This document shows positions 7,922-19,434 of a stretch of DNA of 64,000 nucleotides, piece after piece. Under the pieces are notes generated by a model, which saw nothing but the letters and a program-made list of their open reading frames with translations, had not been told where the DNA came from and searched no databases. The position numbers were made by a program, and so were the translations under genes. The first letter of the stretch is position 1; each line of letters opens with the position of its first letter. This stretch comes from Rouxiella badensis (lineage in GTDB: Bacteria > Pseudomonadota > Gammaproteobacteria > Enterobacterales > Enterobacteriaceae): contig CP114060.1 of NCBI GenBank assembly GCA_026967495.1, positions 3,038,001-3,102,000 on the forward strand, given 5' to 3'.

Positions 7922-10900
7922 TTAACCGATAGTCATCAGGCTGGCGTTACCGCCTGCCGCCGCGGTGTTGACGGAGAGCGAGCGTTCAATCAGCAGACGC
8001 TCAAGCAGCAGATTGGTCTCGCCGCGCGCAAAACCCTGCACCGACACGATAGGGCCTGAACGTTTCGCCAGCGTCTGACACAGGTCACGCAGCTGATCCG
8101 CGTCACCGTGGTAAATCACCGCGTCGAACGCCAGATTACTGCTCTGCCAGTCGGCGGCAAAGTCGATGCGCTCCTGAACCGCTTTAGGCAGACGCTTGAA
8201 CAGCTCGCGCTGTACGGTCGCTTCAGGCCACAATATGCGGCAGCCGGTTGCCGTTGCCGCGGCCAGCTGAATCAACGCGTCGTGCGCGTTGTCGGCCAGC
8301 GCCAGTACGCGCTCTCGTGGCAGCAGGGCGTAGGTATTACGCTCACCGGTCGGGCCAGGAAGTGTACGCAGCGTACCGCCCTGACTCCACTCGGCGAACT
8401 CGCCACAGACGGTCGCGATACCTGGCTCGTCTTTGGCCGCCCACTCGGTTAATGCCTGGTGCGGGACCAGCAGAGACTCGCGCACGGTGGCGTCGAGTGG
8501 CATCGGATTGTCGTTGCCGTTGAGCAGGGCGTTGACCGCCTCGTCAGGACGGCTTGCCAGCAGGCGATAAAGATACAGCGGACCCCCGGCTTTCGGCCCT
8601 GTCCCTGACAGGCCTTCGCCGCCGAACGGCTGTACGCCCACGACCGCGCCGACCATATTACGGTTGACGTACAGGTTGCCAACCTTGGCACGCATCGTCA
8701 CGCGCTGAATAGTCTCGTCGATGCGGGTGTGGATACCCAGCGTCAGGCCGTAGCCTGCTTCGTTAATCTGATCGATTAATGCGTCGAGGTTCTGACGTGA
8801 ATAGCGCACCACGTGCAGCACCGGTCCGAAGATCTCTTTCTTCATCTCATCGAAGCTGTCCAGCTCAATCAGCGTCGGCTTAATAAAGGTACCGCGTGAC
8901 CACTCCTTGCTGTCGTCGGTATTGTTCTGCGCGGCCTGATACACCTTGCGGCCTTTGGCGCGCAGCGCTTCGATATGATTCTCGATATTGGCTTTCGCTT
9001 CGGCGTCGATAACCGGACCGATATCGGTAGAGAGACGTTCCGGATTGCCCATGCGGCATTCGGCCATCGCGCCGCGCAGCATTTGAAGCGTGTGGTCGGC
9101 AACGTCTTCCTGAATACACAGCACGCGCAGGGCGGAACAGCGCTGACCGGCACTGTCGAATGCTGAGGCGACCACGTCGGTCACCACCTGTTCGGTCAGA
9201 GCAGAGGAGTCGACTATCATCGCATTCAGACCGCCGGTTTCGGCAATCAGCGGCGTCGGACGCCCCTGCGAGTCAAGACGACCGGCGATATTGCGTTGCA
9301 GAATACCCGCAACGTCGGTTGAACCGGTAAACAGGACGCCGTGCACGCGTTCGTCGTTAACCAGAGCGGCACCGACGGTTTCACCCCGGCCCGGCAACAG
9401 CTGCAACACGCCCGCAGGGACACCGGCCTCAAGCAGGATGCGCACCGCTTCGGCGGCAACCAGCGGCGTTTGTTCGGCCGGTTTGGCCAGTACACTGTTA
9501 CCGGCGGCAAGCGCAGCGGCGATTTGTCCGGTAAAGATAGCCAGCGGGAAGTTCCACGGACTGATACAGACCACCGGGCCAAGCGGACGGTGGCTGTCGT
9601 TGCTGAACGCTTGTTCAATCTGACCGGCGTAATAGTGCAGGAAGTCGACCGCTTCACGCACCTCGGCGATGGCGTTGTTAAAGGTTTTGCCCGCCTCACG
9701 CACCAGCACACCCAGCAGGTTCTGCATCTGTGATTCCATCAGTTCGGCGGCGCGTTGCAGGATAGCCGCACGTTCTTCAGGCGGCGTCGCGAACCAGATA
9801 GCGCCTGCGTGAGTCGCGCAGTCGAGCGCCAGGCTAATTTCTGCCTCGGTGGTTTCGCGTACCTGACCTACTACGTCGCTCGGCTCGGCCGGGTTGACCA
9901 CGTTGTCGAAGGTCACGTCGGTCAGACGGTCTTCAGCCAGTTTTTCGCCCAGCATAGGCTCCGCGCGCAGCGGATGCGCGGCGCTTGCCAACAAGGCGCT
10001 GGAAAGGGACGCCAGACGGTGTTCGTTTGACATATCCAGACCCGCAGAGTTAGCGCGTTTTGCGCCATACAGATTGCGCGGTAGCGCGATACGCGGATGC
10101 GGCAGGCCAACCTGACCCTCTTCGGCGGCCAGCTGTTCCACGGCCTTGACCGGGTCAGCCACCAGCTCGTCGAGCGGCAGCGTGGCGTCGGCGATGCGGT
10201 TAACGAAGGAGGTATTGGCACCGTTTTCCAGCAGGCGACGCACCAGGTATGCCAGCAGCGTTTCATGGGTACCGACCGGGGCATAGATGCGGCAAGGGCG
10301 GTTCAGTTTGCCGTCGGCCACTTTACCCACCACCTGTTCGTACAGCGGTTCGCCCATGCCGTGCAGGCACTGGAACTCATACTGCCCCGGATAATAGTTG
10401 TTGCCCGCCAGCTGATAAATCGCCGCCAGCGTGTGGGCGTTGTGGGTGGCGAACTGCGGATAAATAAGATTTGGCACAGACAGCAGTTTGCGTGCGCAGG
10501 CCAGATAAGACACGTCGGTGTACACCTTACGGGTGTAGACCGGATAGTCTTCCAGACCGTCAACCTGAGCGCGTTTGATTTCGCTGTCCCAGTATGCGCC
10601 CTTCACCAGACGGATCATCAGGCGGCGACGGCTGCGCTGCGCCAGTTCGGTGAGATAGTCGATGACCATCGGGCAGCGTTTCTGATAGGCCTGAATAACG
10701 AACCCGATGCCGTTCCAGCCGGCCAGTTCAGGCTCGAAGCACAGTTTTTCCAGCAAATCGAGGGAGATTTCCAGACGATCGGCTTCTTCGGCATCGATAT
10801 TGATGCCGATGTCGTATTTACGTGCCTGCAAAGTCAGGGCCAGAAGGCGCGGGTAAAGCTCTTCCATTACGCGCTCGTACTGCGCGCGGCTGTAGCGCGG

Positions 10901-11892
10901 ATGCAACGCAGAAAGTTTGATGGAGATCCCTGGACCTTCATAAATACCGCGACCGTTCGAGGCTTTACCGATGGCGTGAATAGCCTGCTCATAGGACACC
11001 AGATAAGCCTGCGCGTCCTTTTCGGTCAGCGCGGCTTCACCCAGCATGTCGTAGGAGTAGCGGAAGCCTTTATCTTCATGTTTGCGGGCATTGGCCAGCG
11101 CCTGTGCAATGGTCTCACCGGTCACAAACTGCTCGCCCATCAGGCGCATCGCCATGTCCACGCCTTTGCGAATCAAAGGTTCGCCGCTCTTGCCGATAAT
11201 GCGGTTCAGAGAGGAGGAGAGTTTGGCTTCATTGTGGGTAGCGACCAGACGGCCGGTAAACAGCAGGCCCCAGGTAGCGGCATTCACAAACAGTGAAGGG
11301 CTACGGCCAAGGTGCGACTGCCAGTTGCCGTTGCTGATTTTATCGCGGATTAACGCGTCACGGGTTGGTTTGTCGGGAATACGCAGCAGCGCTTCGGCGA
11401 GGCACATTAGCGCTACGCCCTCTAATGAAGAAAGCGAGAACTCCTGCAACAGGCTTTGCACCATTCCGGCGCGTCCGTTTGCACTTTTTGGTGCCGCAGT
11501 GCATTGGCGAGGTCGTAGGCCAGCTTGTGGGCAGCGGCATCCATAGGCGCATTCAGGCGAGCCTGTTCGAGCAACATGGCGACCGATTCTGGCTCTGGGC
11601 GACGGTATGCTGCGGTGATGGCGGCACGACTCACTGACTGTGGATGGATCTGCTCCGCGAAGTCGAGGAACGGCTGGTGTTCAACGGCAACGGGCACGGC
11701 GGTATCGTCGTTGTCAGCCCCGTGTGCACCCGCTATCTCGGCAAGGCTAGCGCCCGTCTCGAGCTGCTCCAGATAGGAGTAGATAGCCTGTTTGATAAGC
11801 CAGTGCGGGGTGCGATCGATGCCCTGCGCGGCGGTCTTAATTCTGTCACGTGTGGCTTCATCAAGCTTCACGCCCATAGTCGTTGTTGCCAT
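7922..11892 (-). CDS. putA: Trifunctional PutA: proline dehydrogenase, P5C dehydrogenase and put repressor (frameshifted)
   Basis: PutA oxidises proline to glutamate in two FAD- and NAD-dependent steps at the membrane and represses the put genes when proline is absent. The N-terminus TTTMGVKLDEATRDRIK is the ribbon-helix-helix DNA-binding domain, so this is the regulator type. The proline dehydrogenase barrel follows (for example DIGINIDAEEADRLEISL), then the aldehyde dehydrogenase domain with catalytic Cys in GQRCSALR and Glu in ETGGLNAMIV, and the usual C-terminal end ASLMTIG. The frame breaks at the T run 11485-11489: one added base gives LRHQKSANGRAGMVQ, as in E. coli, and about 1323 residues. 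The start at 11892 has GGAG upstream; an in-frame ATG at 11907 lacks one. Confidence 0.95.
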
Positions 11893-11907
11893 TACCGGGA
11901 ACTCCAT

Positions 11908-12336
11908 TTGTCAGTAAAACCTATAATAATTTCGCTACTATCTGCCATGTTGCAACTTTGTGCAACCAAGTTAAATGCAGGAAATGTGCCGACTTTAAAA
12001 TTAGTGATCTAATTAACAAAATAATAACGGCATGATTGTTGCTTAATCAATTTGAGGGTTGCACTGGGTGCAACTTTGTAAGAGTGGGTAGGAAAAAAGA
12101 TGCAACCCGGCGTCACAACTTTGTGATTTTCGGGTTGGCAAGATGTATTGAAGGCGTTAAAAGTCTTGGCCTGTAACCGATGCTCCACTAGTATCCTCAG
12201 GCCGAAACAGGCGTATGAACGCAAAACAGGACGATGACGCAGTACATTACGCGGCAATCCATCGAAAACGCGGGAGGGTAACCTGACGTTTTTAGGGCGG
12301 CATAGATAATTAAATATAAATACATGGAGAACTTGC
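11908..12336. promoter_or_regulatory. put control region with PutA operator motifs
   Basis: This spacer separates the divergent putA and putP genes. It contains the hexamer GTTGCA, or its complement TGCAAC, at 11949-11954 and 11951-11956 (together a palindrome GTTGCAAC), 11961-11966, 12058-12063, 12069-12074 and 12101-12106. GTTGCA is the core of the PutA operators known from the E. coli put control region, so the same autoregulation is expected here. GGAGA before the putP ATG is the ribosome site. Individual promoters are not assigned. Confidence 0.8.
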
Positions 12337-13821
12337 ATGACGATGAACACACCCATGGTGGTGACATTTTGTGTCTATATTTCGGGCATGATTCTAATAG
12401 GGTTGTTTGCGTATCTGCGCACCAAGAACTTTGACGACTACATCCTCGGGGGCCGCAGCCTCGGTAGTTTCGTCACCGCACTGTCGGCAGGCGCATCGGA
12501 CATGAGTGGCTGGTTGCTCATGGGATTGCCCGGCGCGATTTTTGTTTCGGGAATCTCAGAAAGCTGGATTGCTATCGGTTTAACTATCGGTGCCTATCTC
12601 AACTGGAAGCTGGTCGCTGGCCGCCTGAGGGTGCACACCGAGGCCAATAATAACGCGTTGACGTTACCGGATTATTTCACTCATCGCTTTGAAGACAAGA
12701 GCAAACTGCTGCGCATCATCTCGGCGCTGATCATTTTGATGTTCTTCACCGTCTACTGTGCTTCTGGCGTGGTGGCCGGTGCTCGCCTGTTTGAAAGCAC
12801 CTTCGGCATGAGCTATAGCACCGCGCTGTTTGCCGGCGCGGCGGCAACCATCCTCTACACCTTTATTGGCGGCTTCCTGGCGATCAGCTGGACCGACACC
12901 GTGCAGGCCTCGCTGGTCATTTTCGCGCTGATCCTGACGCCAATTATCGTGATTCTGGCGGTGGGCGGTGTGCACACCTCGATGCTGGTTATCGACACTA
13001 AGAACCCTGAATACACTAACATGTTCAAAGGTTTGAACCTGGTGGCTATCCTCTCGCTGCTAGGCTGGGGACTCGGTTACTTCGGTCAGCCGCACATTCT
13101 GGCGCGTTTCATGGCCGCCGACTCGCATCACACCATTAAGAATGCGCGCCGTATCAGCATGACCTGGATGATCCTCTGCCTGTCTGGCACCATCGCAGTC
13201 GGCTTCTTCGGTATCGCCTACTTCTCCAGTAATCCAGGCGTGGCAGGTAATGTCGACCGCAACAGCGAACGCGTCTTTATCGAACTGGCGAAAATCCTCT
13301 TTAATCCATGGATAGCGGGCGTGCTGCTCTCCGCCATCATGGCAGCGGTGATGAGCACCTTGAGCTGCCAGCTGTTGGTGAGCTCGAGCGCGATTACCGA
13401 AGACCTGTATAAAGCCTTCCTGCGTAAAAAGGCCAGCCAAAAGGAGCTGGTGTGGGTAGGGCGCGTCATGGTTCTGCTGGTGGCGGGCGTGGCAATTTAT
13501 CTGGCCTCTAACCCTGAGAACAAAGTGCTGGGTCTGGTGAGCTATGCGTGGGCCGGCTTTGGCGCCGCCTTCGGACCGGTTATCCTGATTTCACTGGTGT
13601 GGCCGCGCATGACTCGCAACGGTGCGCTGGCGGGCATGATTGTCGGTGCCGTGACCGTGGTGGTCTGGAAACAGTTCGCCTGGTTTGGCCTGTACGAAAT
13701 CATTCCCGGTTTTGCCTTTGCTGCTGTTGCCATCGTGTTGTTCAGCCTGATGGGACGCAAACCCTCGGCCTCCATCGAACAGCGCTTCAATGACGCGGAA
13801 GCCCAGTATCGTACCGTTTAG
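12337..13821 (+). CDS. putP: Sodium/proline symporter
   Basis: Inner-membrane Na+/proline symporter of the SSS family, 494 residues, with about 13 membrane segments. The block ALSAGASDMSGWLLMGLPGA carries D55 and S57, which bind Na+ in E. coli PutP, and STLSCQLLV carries the second Na+-binding Ser-Thr pair. YFGQPHILARFMAADSHH is diagnostic. It supplies proline to PutA and shares the control region with it. The start has GGAGA seven bases upstream. Its C-terminal tail is shorter than in E. coli and differs in sequence. Confidence 0.97.
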   Translation: MTMNTPMVVTFCVYISGMILIGLFAYLRTKNFDDYILGGRSLGSFVTALSAGASDMSGWLLMGLPGAIFVSGISESWIAIGLTIGAYLNWKLVAGRLRVHTEANNNALTLPDYFTHRFEDKSKLLRIISALIILMFFTVYCASGVVAGARLFESTFGMSYSTALFAGAAATILYTFIGGFLAISWTDTVQASLVIFALILTPIIVILAVGGVHTSMLVIDTKNPEYTNMFKGLNLVAILSLLGWGLGYFGQPHILARFMAADSHHTIKNARRISMTWMILCLSGTIAVGFFGIAYFSSNPGVAGNVDRNSERVFIELAKILFNPWIAGVLLSAIMAAVMSTLSCQLLVSSSAITEDLYKAFLRKKASQKELVWVGRVMVLLVAGVAIYLASNPENKVLGLVSYAWAGFGAAFGPVILISLVWPRMTRNGALAGMIVGAVTVVVWKQFAWFGLYEIIPGFAFAAVAIVLFSLMGRKPSASIEQRFNDAEAQYRTV

Positions 13822-13870
13822 TCTGCTGATTTAAACCGCTTCACACTTTCCCCTTACCGGGGATTGTCAG

Positions 13871-13902
13871 GGCAGAGGAACTTTCATTCCTCTGCCTTTT
13901 CT
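13871..13902 (+). terminator. Rho-independent terminator of putP
   Basis: GGCAGAGGAA at 13871-13880 pairs perfectly with TTCCTCTGCC at 13887-13896, followed by TTTTCTTT. It sits between putP and the convergent hydrolase gene. Confidence 0.88.
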
Positions 13903-13941
13903 TTGCCTCAGACTCCCCCGATACGCTTTATGCGTCTGGGC

Positions 13942-15964
13942 CTATCGCGCAATGCGCTCATGCCAGTACTTTGTGAACTCTTCTTCACCGTTCAGGCTGA
14001 CCACCATATCGCCGCTGACGATAAAGTGCGTCAGGTCGCTGCGCATCTCCAGCGTGATTTCCGCTTCAATCCACCAGCCCTCGCGGCCGATGCTCATGGT
14101 TTGTGTTAACAGATAGCGGGCCGACAGCGGGTCGCTATTGTTCACGCTGAGACTCGCGGCGCAGGTTGTGGTCGACCGTGGTATCGATATCGTCGAAACG
14201 ATAGACCCCTTCACCAAACACGCCTCCGACGCCGTGAGTGACCGAGGTCCAGTTGTCCTGCAGGAAATCATAGCTCAGCGTGCGGTCAACGCGGCCCGGC
14301 GACAGCAGGGTGACCGGGGTCAGAGCAGCGGTTTCAGGCTGCGGATTCGGCCCGTCTATTGCCACCGGCTCGGCGCACACCGGCAGGGTAAGCTCTGCGC
14401 TGTGCAGGTCAAGCGTCAAGGTGGCGGCCTCGGCCATTGGCCAGACCATTGGCCAGTAGGTGGTGGCAAGCGAAATTCGCAGCCGATGGCCTGCCGCAAA
14501 GCGGTGGGCGATGCCATCGAGCTGCACGTTAACCTTGACCTTCTGGCCGGGCACCAGCGGCACCGATTTGTGCTGCCCTTCCAGGTGTGCCAGATTCATC
14601 CAACCGTGGGTAACGCGATTGACCGCGCCGTCCGGCGCGACGTCGGAAAGGCGAACATAGAGCATCGCTGCCGGTTTATCGCTCTGTAATTCGACGCTGA
14701 ATTGGCTAAAGCCGAAGATTGACAGCGGTTCGGCGAGCGGCTCGCTGTCGAAGATTTCAGCCTGACCGTCGTCGACTCGCTGGTCCGGCGGAGTTTCACC
14801 GAGCACGCCAGCCCCCATCCATTCTCCGGCCATCAGCCCATGGTTCTGCGGCGAGCAGACGGAAAGCGTGGCGGGCAGAGCACTGGGTTCAAGATTTAGT
14901 TGGCCACGCGTCAGCCAGCGGCGTTGACCGTGGACGTTGCTGGCGCTCCCGGCGTCGAAACCGAGCCATTGCCCCTTGCTGGTAGGACGCTGAGCCGAAG
15001 GCGGTTGACTGTCCTGTTGCCAGGCCTGAATCATCGGGCCTTCCATCGCCGCGTTAGGGAGGTCTTTCAACCAATGGTCCCACCATTGCAGCGCCTCCTG
15101 CAGGAAGCCTATCGCCGGTTCTGGTGTGCCGTCCTGCGGATAGACATGCGCCCACGGGCCGATAATGGCACGACGCGGCACCTCAAGGTTGTCCATAAGG
15201 CGGAAAATCGCGTTGCTATAAGAATCGGCCCAGCCGCCGACCGCCATCACCGGGCACTGAATCGCCGACCCGTCCTCGCACACCGAACCGTGCTGCCAAT
15301 AACGGTCGCGCAGCGGATGCTCCATCCACAGCGCCGGGAAGAACGGCATGTTTTCGAGGCGATGCAGCCACTCGTTGTACCAGCCGTCGCCGACTAAGGC
15401 CGGGTCGGCCGGGCGGCTCTGGTAGGCCAGCATGATGCCGCCCCACCAGAGGTTATCGTTCAGCAGGCAGCCGCCCTTGTAGTGAATGTCGTCGTTGTAA
15501 CGATCGTCGGTCGAACAGACGGTAATGATTGCCTTGAGCGCTTTAGGGCGGCGAGCGGCGACCTGCAACGCATTGAATCCTCCCCAGGATTTGCCCATCA
15601 TGCCGACCTTGCCGCTGCACCACGCCTGGGAGGCAATCCAGTCGATCACCTCCAGCGCGTCGTCCTGCTCCTGCGGCAAATACTCATCGGTCAACAGCCC
15701 GTCCGATTCGCCGCTGCCCCGCATGTCGACCCGCACCACCGCGTAGCCGTTTCCCGAGAAATAGCCGTGCATCGGTTCGTCGCGGGTGCGGGTTCCGTCG
15801 CGTTTGCGGTAGGGAATGTATTCAAGAATGGCCGGTACCGGCTGTTCGGCGGCGCTGTCCGGCAACCATAGCCGTACCGCAAGACGAGTGCCGTCGCTTA
15901 GCGGCAACCACAGGTGTTCTATCTGGGTGACGCTGTGCGGAAATTCGCTGATTATCTGTTTCAT
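13942..15964 (-). CDS. CocE/NonD-type alpha/beta hydrolase, S15 family (frameshifted near C-terminus)
   Basis: Serine hydrolase of the CocE/NonD family, related to X-prolyl dipeptidyl peptidases and acylases; no signal peptide, so probably cytoplasmic. The nucleophile is S126 in GKSWGG, with likely Asp D247 in GGWADSYS and His H273 in GPWAHVYP. A C-terminal jelly-roll domain follows. The frame changes close to 14136-14150, where one base is surplus (or two missing); reading on in the second frame adds a coherent end (DPLSARYLLTQTMSIGREGW) and gives about 673 residues. It is the last gene of the peptide-importer operon, 30 bases after the ATPase gene, so it probably processes an imported peptide or acyl amide. 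The true substrate is unknown. Confidence 0.85.
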
Positions 15965-15994
15965 ACTGCTCCGGTATGCGGTTTATCCCAAGGT

Positions 15995-17620
15995 CTAGGC
16001 GACGTTTTTAGTCGCCGTCTGACGCAGACTGAGAACTTCATCGAGCCAACCCGTGCGCAGTTCCGGCACTGAGGTTAGCAGCTTTTCGGTGTATTCATGC
16101 ATTGGCGGGCTGAATACCTCATGGGTGTCGCCACTGGCGACAATCTTGCCGCGATACATCACGGCGACCTGATGAGCGAGTCGTTTGACGGTGCTCAGAT
16201 CATGGGTGATGAACAGGTAAGAAAGCCCCAGCTGGGATTGCAGTTTGCGCAGCAGGTTAAGGACCTCCTCGGCGACCAGGGGATCGAGCGCTGACGTTGC
16301 CTCGTCGCAGATAATCAGCTCAGGGTTGGCGGCTAAAGCACGGGCAATGCACACCCGCTGTTTTTGACCTCCCGAAAGTTCGCCTGGATAGCGGTCGATA
16401 AGCTTGACCGGCAGTTCGGTGAGGCGCAGCAGCTCCTCCACGCGGGCTCTGACCTGACGTTTGTTGAGGCCGAAGTAGAAAGCGACCGGTCTGCCGATAA
16501 TCTCCAGCAGTGTTTGCCGCGGGTTGAGCGCGACATCAGGCAGCTGGTAAATCATCTGCATGCGGCGCAGCGTCTCTTTGTTGCGCTGGGCGTATTTATG
16601 TGACAATGTCACACCATCGAAACTCACCTGACCGACGGTATCCGGCAACAGGCCGACCAGCGCGCGAGCCAGCGTGCTCTTGCCGCTGCCGGACTCACCG
16701 ATAATCGCCAGCGTTTTACCGCGCGGCAGGCTAAGATTGACCTCATCTACCACCTTTTTACCGTTGTAACCCGTACTAAGCTGTTGAATTGTCAGCAGCG
16801 GCGTCTCGGTCTGTCTGTTGACCTGCGTTGCCTCTTCAGTCATGCCGTGAATGCGTTCAGCCACCAGCCGCTGGGTGTATTCCTGCCGTGGACGCGTGAG
16901 AATCGCCTCCGTGGTGTTGGTTTCTACCTCTTCACCGTGGCGCAATACCATGATTCTGTCCGCCAGCTGGGCGACTACCGCCAAATCGTGGGTGATATAC
17001 AGAGCGGCGGTGTTGAACTCGCGCACCAGCTTGCGCAGCATCACCAGCACTTCAATCTGAGTGGTGACGTCCAGCGCGGTGGTAGGTTCGTCCATGACCA
17101 GCAGATCTGGCTGACACGACATCGCCATTGCTGCCATGGCGCGCTGAAGCTGTCCCCCTGAAAGCTGGTGCGGATAGCGTTGGCCGATATTTTCCGGGTC
17201 CGGCAGGTCGAGCGCGCGAAACAGCGTAATCGCCCATTCCCGGCTCTGCTGTTTGTTCATCAGGCCGTGACGAATAGGGCCTTCACAGACCTGACGCTCA
17301 ATCGTTAGCGCGGGGTTAAAGGCTGCGGCGGCGCTCTGCGCGACATAGGCGACGCGTCGTCCGCGCCACAGGCGTTTTTCAGCCGACGCAAGTTTCATCA
17401 TATCGGTGCCGTTGAGCAAAACCTCACCGGCGCTGATGCGACAGCCCTGTCGCGCGTAACCTAACGCCGCCAGTCCAATGGTGGATTTCCCCGCGCCGGA
17501 CTCGCCAATCAGCCCGAGCACTTCGCCCGCGGCCAACTGAAGAGAGACGGATTTAACCAGCGGTGAGCCGTCGAGTGTATCGACGCACAGTCCGCGAATG
17601 TCGAGCGTGGTCGCTTTCAT
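15995..17620 (-). CDS. Peptide ABC transporter, fused double ATPase
   Basis: Cytoplasmic ATPase of 541 residues holding two complete nucleotide-binding domains, like DppD and DppF or GsiA in one chain. Domain 1: Walker A GESGAGKS at 39-46, signature LSGGQ at 153-157, Walker B LLVMDE at 173-178. Domain 2: Walker A GESGSGKS at 308-315, signature LSGGQ at 415-419, Walker B LIICDE at 435-440. Its start overlaps the stop of the upstream permease gene by four bases. It powers the importer encoded at 17617-21017. A paralogue with the same fused design lies at 57669-59390. Confidence 0.92.
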   Translation of the reverse strand: MKATTLDIRGLCVDTLDGSPLVKSVSLQLAAGEVLGLIGESGAGKSTIGLAALGYARQGCRISAGEVLLNGTDMMKLASAEKRLWRGRRVAYVAQSAAAAFNPALTIERQVCEGPIRHGLMNKQQSREWAITLFRALDLPDPENIGQRYPHQLSGGQLQRAMAAMAMSCQPDLLVMDEPTTALDVTTQIEVLVMLRKLVREFNTAALYITHDLAVVAQLADRIMVLRHGEEVETNTTEAILTRPRQEYTQRLVAERIHGMTEEATQVNRQTETPLLTIQQLSTGYNGKKVVDEVNLSLPRGKTLAIIGESGSGKSTLARALVGLLPDTVGQVSFDGVTLSHKYAQRNKETLRRMQMIYQLPDVALNPRQTLLEIIGRPVAFYFGLNKRQVRARVEELLRLTELPVKLIDRYPGELSGGQKQRVCIARALAANPELIICDEATSALDPLVAEEVLNLLRKLQSQLGLSYLFITHDLSTVKRLAHQVAVMYRGKIVASGDTHEVFSPPMHEYTEKLLTSVPELRTGWLDEVLSLRQTATKNVA

Positions 17621-18465
17621 GACTGATCTCCGTGTGCAAGGCTGTTGCGTGCCAGCAGCCAGTCAACCACCAGATTGACGCCGATAGTCAGCAGAGCAAT
17701 CGCCGCCGCCGGATACAGCGGCGCATACTGGCCAAAGTTAATTGCCTGCGCGTTATCGCGCACCATGCTGCCCCAGTCGGCATAAGGTGGCTGAATGCCA
17801 AGCCCGAGGAAGCTCAAACCGGCGATAAACAGGAAGGTAAAGCAGAAACGCATCCCAAACTCCGCCAGCAGCGGCGGGATGGCGTTGGGTAGAATCTCTT
17901 TGGTCAGCACCCAGCGTAAACCTTCACCTCGCAGGCGGGCGGCCTCAACGTACTCCTGACAGACAATCGCCTGCGCCACCAGTCGGGCCAGACGAAATAC
18001 CCGGGTCGCGTCGAGCAGGGCGATAGTCAGCACCAGCACCGGGATTGAGGTGCCCATGACCGACAGCACCATCAGCGCAAAGATAAGCACCGGGATCGAC
18101 ATCAGGGTATCGACAATGCGTGACAACACCACGTCCACCCATTTACCGTAAATCGCCGCCGCAAAGCCGGTCACGATACCGATGATAAATGAGCTGATGG
18201 TAATCGCCAGGGCGATAGCAATGGTGGTGCGTGCGCCGTAAAGAATACGCGACAGCATGTCGCGCCCCAGACTGTCGGTGCCGAACGGCGTATGAATCGA
18301 AGGCAGCAGCCAGATATCGCCCACCTGTTCGGTTTCACTGTGCGGCGCGAGCCACGGCGCAAAAATCGCGCCCAGCAGGTTCACAGCGATAATAACGATC
18401 CCGACCCAGGCCGACAGGGGAATGGCGCCTAAAGAACGCCGTAGATTGATCTTTCTGTTCATCAA
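17617..18465 (-). CDS. Peptide ABC transporter permease, DppC type
   Basis: Inner-membrane permease of 282 residues with one N-terminal segment and the binding-protein-dependent transport domain. It contains FGTDSLGRDMLSR, typical of OppC/DppC proteins, and the EAA loop EYVEAARLRGEGLRWVLTKE that contacts the ATPase. GLGIQPPYADWGSMVRDN near the C-terminus is also characteristic. It partners the DppB-type permease at 18484-19434 (18-base gap) and is translationally coupled to the ATPase downstream. Confidence 0.92.
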   Translation of the reverse strand: MMNRKINLRRSLGAIPLSAWVGIVIIAVNLLGAIFAPWLAPHSETEQVGDIWLLPSIHTPFGTDSLGRDMLSRILYGARTTIAIALAITISSFIIGIVTGFAAAIYGKWVDVVLSRIVDTLMSIPVLIFALMVLSVMGTSIPVLVLTIALLDATRVFRLARLVAQAIVCQEYVEAARLRGEGLRWVLTKEILPNAIPPLLAEFGMRFCFTFLFIAGLSFLGLGIQPPYADWGSMVRDNAQAINFGQYAPLYPAAAIALLTIGVNLVVDWLLARNSLAHGDQS

Positions 18466-18483
18466 TAGCAGGTCCTTATCAGG

Positions 18484-19434
18484 TTATCTGGCGTGGCGCA
18501 GGCGCGGGTTACACCAGATGGCCAGCAGATCGGCGGTGGTATTGAGCAGGATGTAGGTACCGCCAAACAGCAGCCCGCAGGCCTGTACCACCGGCAGATC
18601 GCGCTTGGTAACCGCATCGACCATGTACTGCCCAATCCCCGGATAGACGAACACGACCTCGACCAGGATAACCCCCACCACCAGATACGCCAGATTAAAG
18701 GCCACGACGTTGATAATTGGCGCGAGAGCGTTAGGCAGCGCATGCTGCACCACAATCCGCCAGCGCGGAATACCCTTCAGCACCGCGCTCTCGATATACG
18801 GGCTAGACATCACGGCGGTGACCGATGCGCGGGTCATACGCAGCATATGTGCCAGCACCACCAGCGTGAGCGTCAGCATCGGCAGGGTGCAAACGTACAG
18901 TCGAGCCGAGAACGTGGTGCTCGGGTCTACCATCGCCAGACTCGGAAACCAGGTCAGCCGGATAGCGAACACGATGACCAGCACGTAGCCGACGAAGAAC
19001 TCCGGCACCGAAATGCTCAGCAGCGTCAGGGTATTGGCGAGGCGGTCAAACACCGAGCCGCGCCAGATAGCGGAGGCGATACCGAGGCCGACCGCCAGCG
19101 GAATGGCAACAATCGCCGCATAGGCCGCCAGAAACAGCGTGTTGCCGAGCCGCGGCAGCAGCTCTTCGCTAATCGGACGACCGTTGGCGAGAGAGTGCCC
19201 CAGGTCACCGTGCAGCACCGAGGCCAGCCAGTGCAGATACCGCAGCACCGGCGCCTGATCCAGACCCAGCTGCAAACGCAGCGCCGCGACGGTGTCAGGC
19301 GTGGCACTTTGGCCGAGAATGGCGGTAGCGACATCGCCCGGCAGCATCTCGGTGCCAATAAATATCAGCACCGAGACCAGCCACAGCGTGCCTATCCCCA
19401 GCAGTACGCGATAGAAAATTCGTTGTACCATCAT
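18484..19434 (-). CDS. Peptide ABC transporter permease, DppB type
   Basis: Inner-membrane permease of 316 residues with six predicted membrane segments, one half of the translocation pore. The N-terminal IFIGTEMLPGDVATAILGQS and the EAA loop YIESAVLKGIPRWRIVVQHA mark it as DppB/OppB type. Its ATG overlaps the stop of the binding-protein gene by four bases. Substrate preference cannot be read from the sequence. Confidence 0.92.
   Translation of the reverse strand: MMVQRIFYRVLLGIGTLWLVSVLIFIGTEMLPGDVATAILGQSATPDTVAALRLQLGLDQAPVLRYLHWLASVLHGDLGHSLANGRPISEELLPRLGNTLFLAAYAAIVAIPLAVGLGIASAIWRGSVFDRLANTLTLLSISVPEFFVGYVLVIVFAIRLTWFPSLAMVDPSTTFSARLYVCTLPMLTLTLVVLAHMLRMTRASVTAVMSSPYIESAVLKGIPRWRIVVQHALPNALAPIINVVAFNLAYLVVGVILVEVVFVYPGIGQYMVDAVTKRDLPVVQACGLLFGGTYILLNTTADLLAIWCNPRLRHAR

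Noticed and set aside
10097..11296. A 399-codon open frame on the plus strand opposite putA
   Set aside because: It lies wholly within the conserved putA coding sequence, has no ribosome site and looks like a shadow frame caused by GC-rich codon bias.
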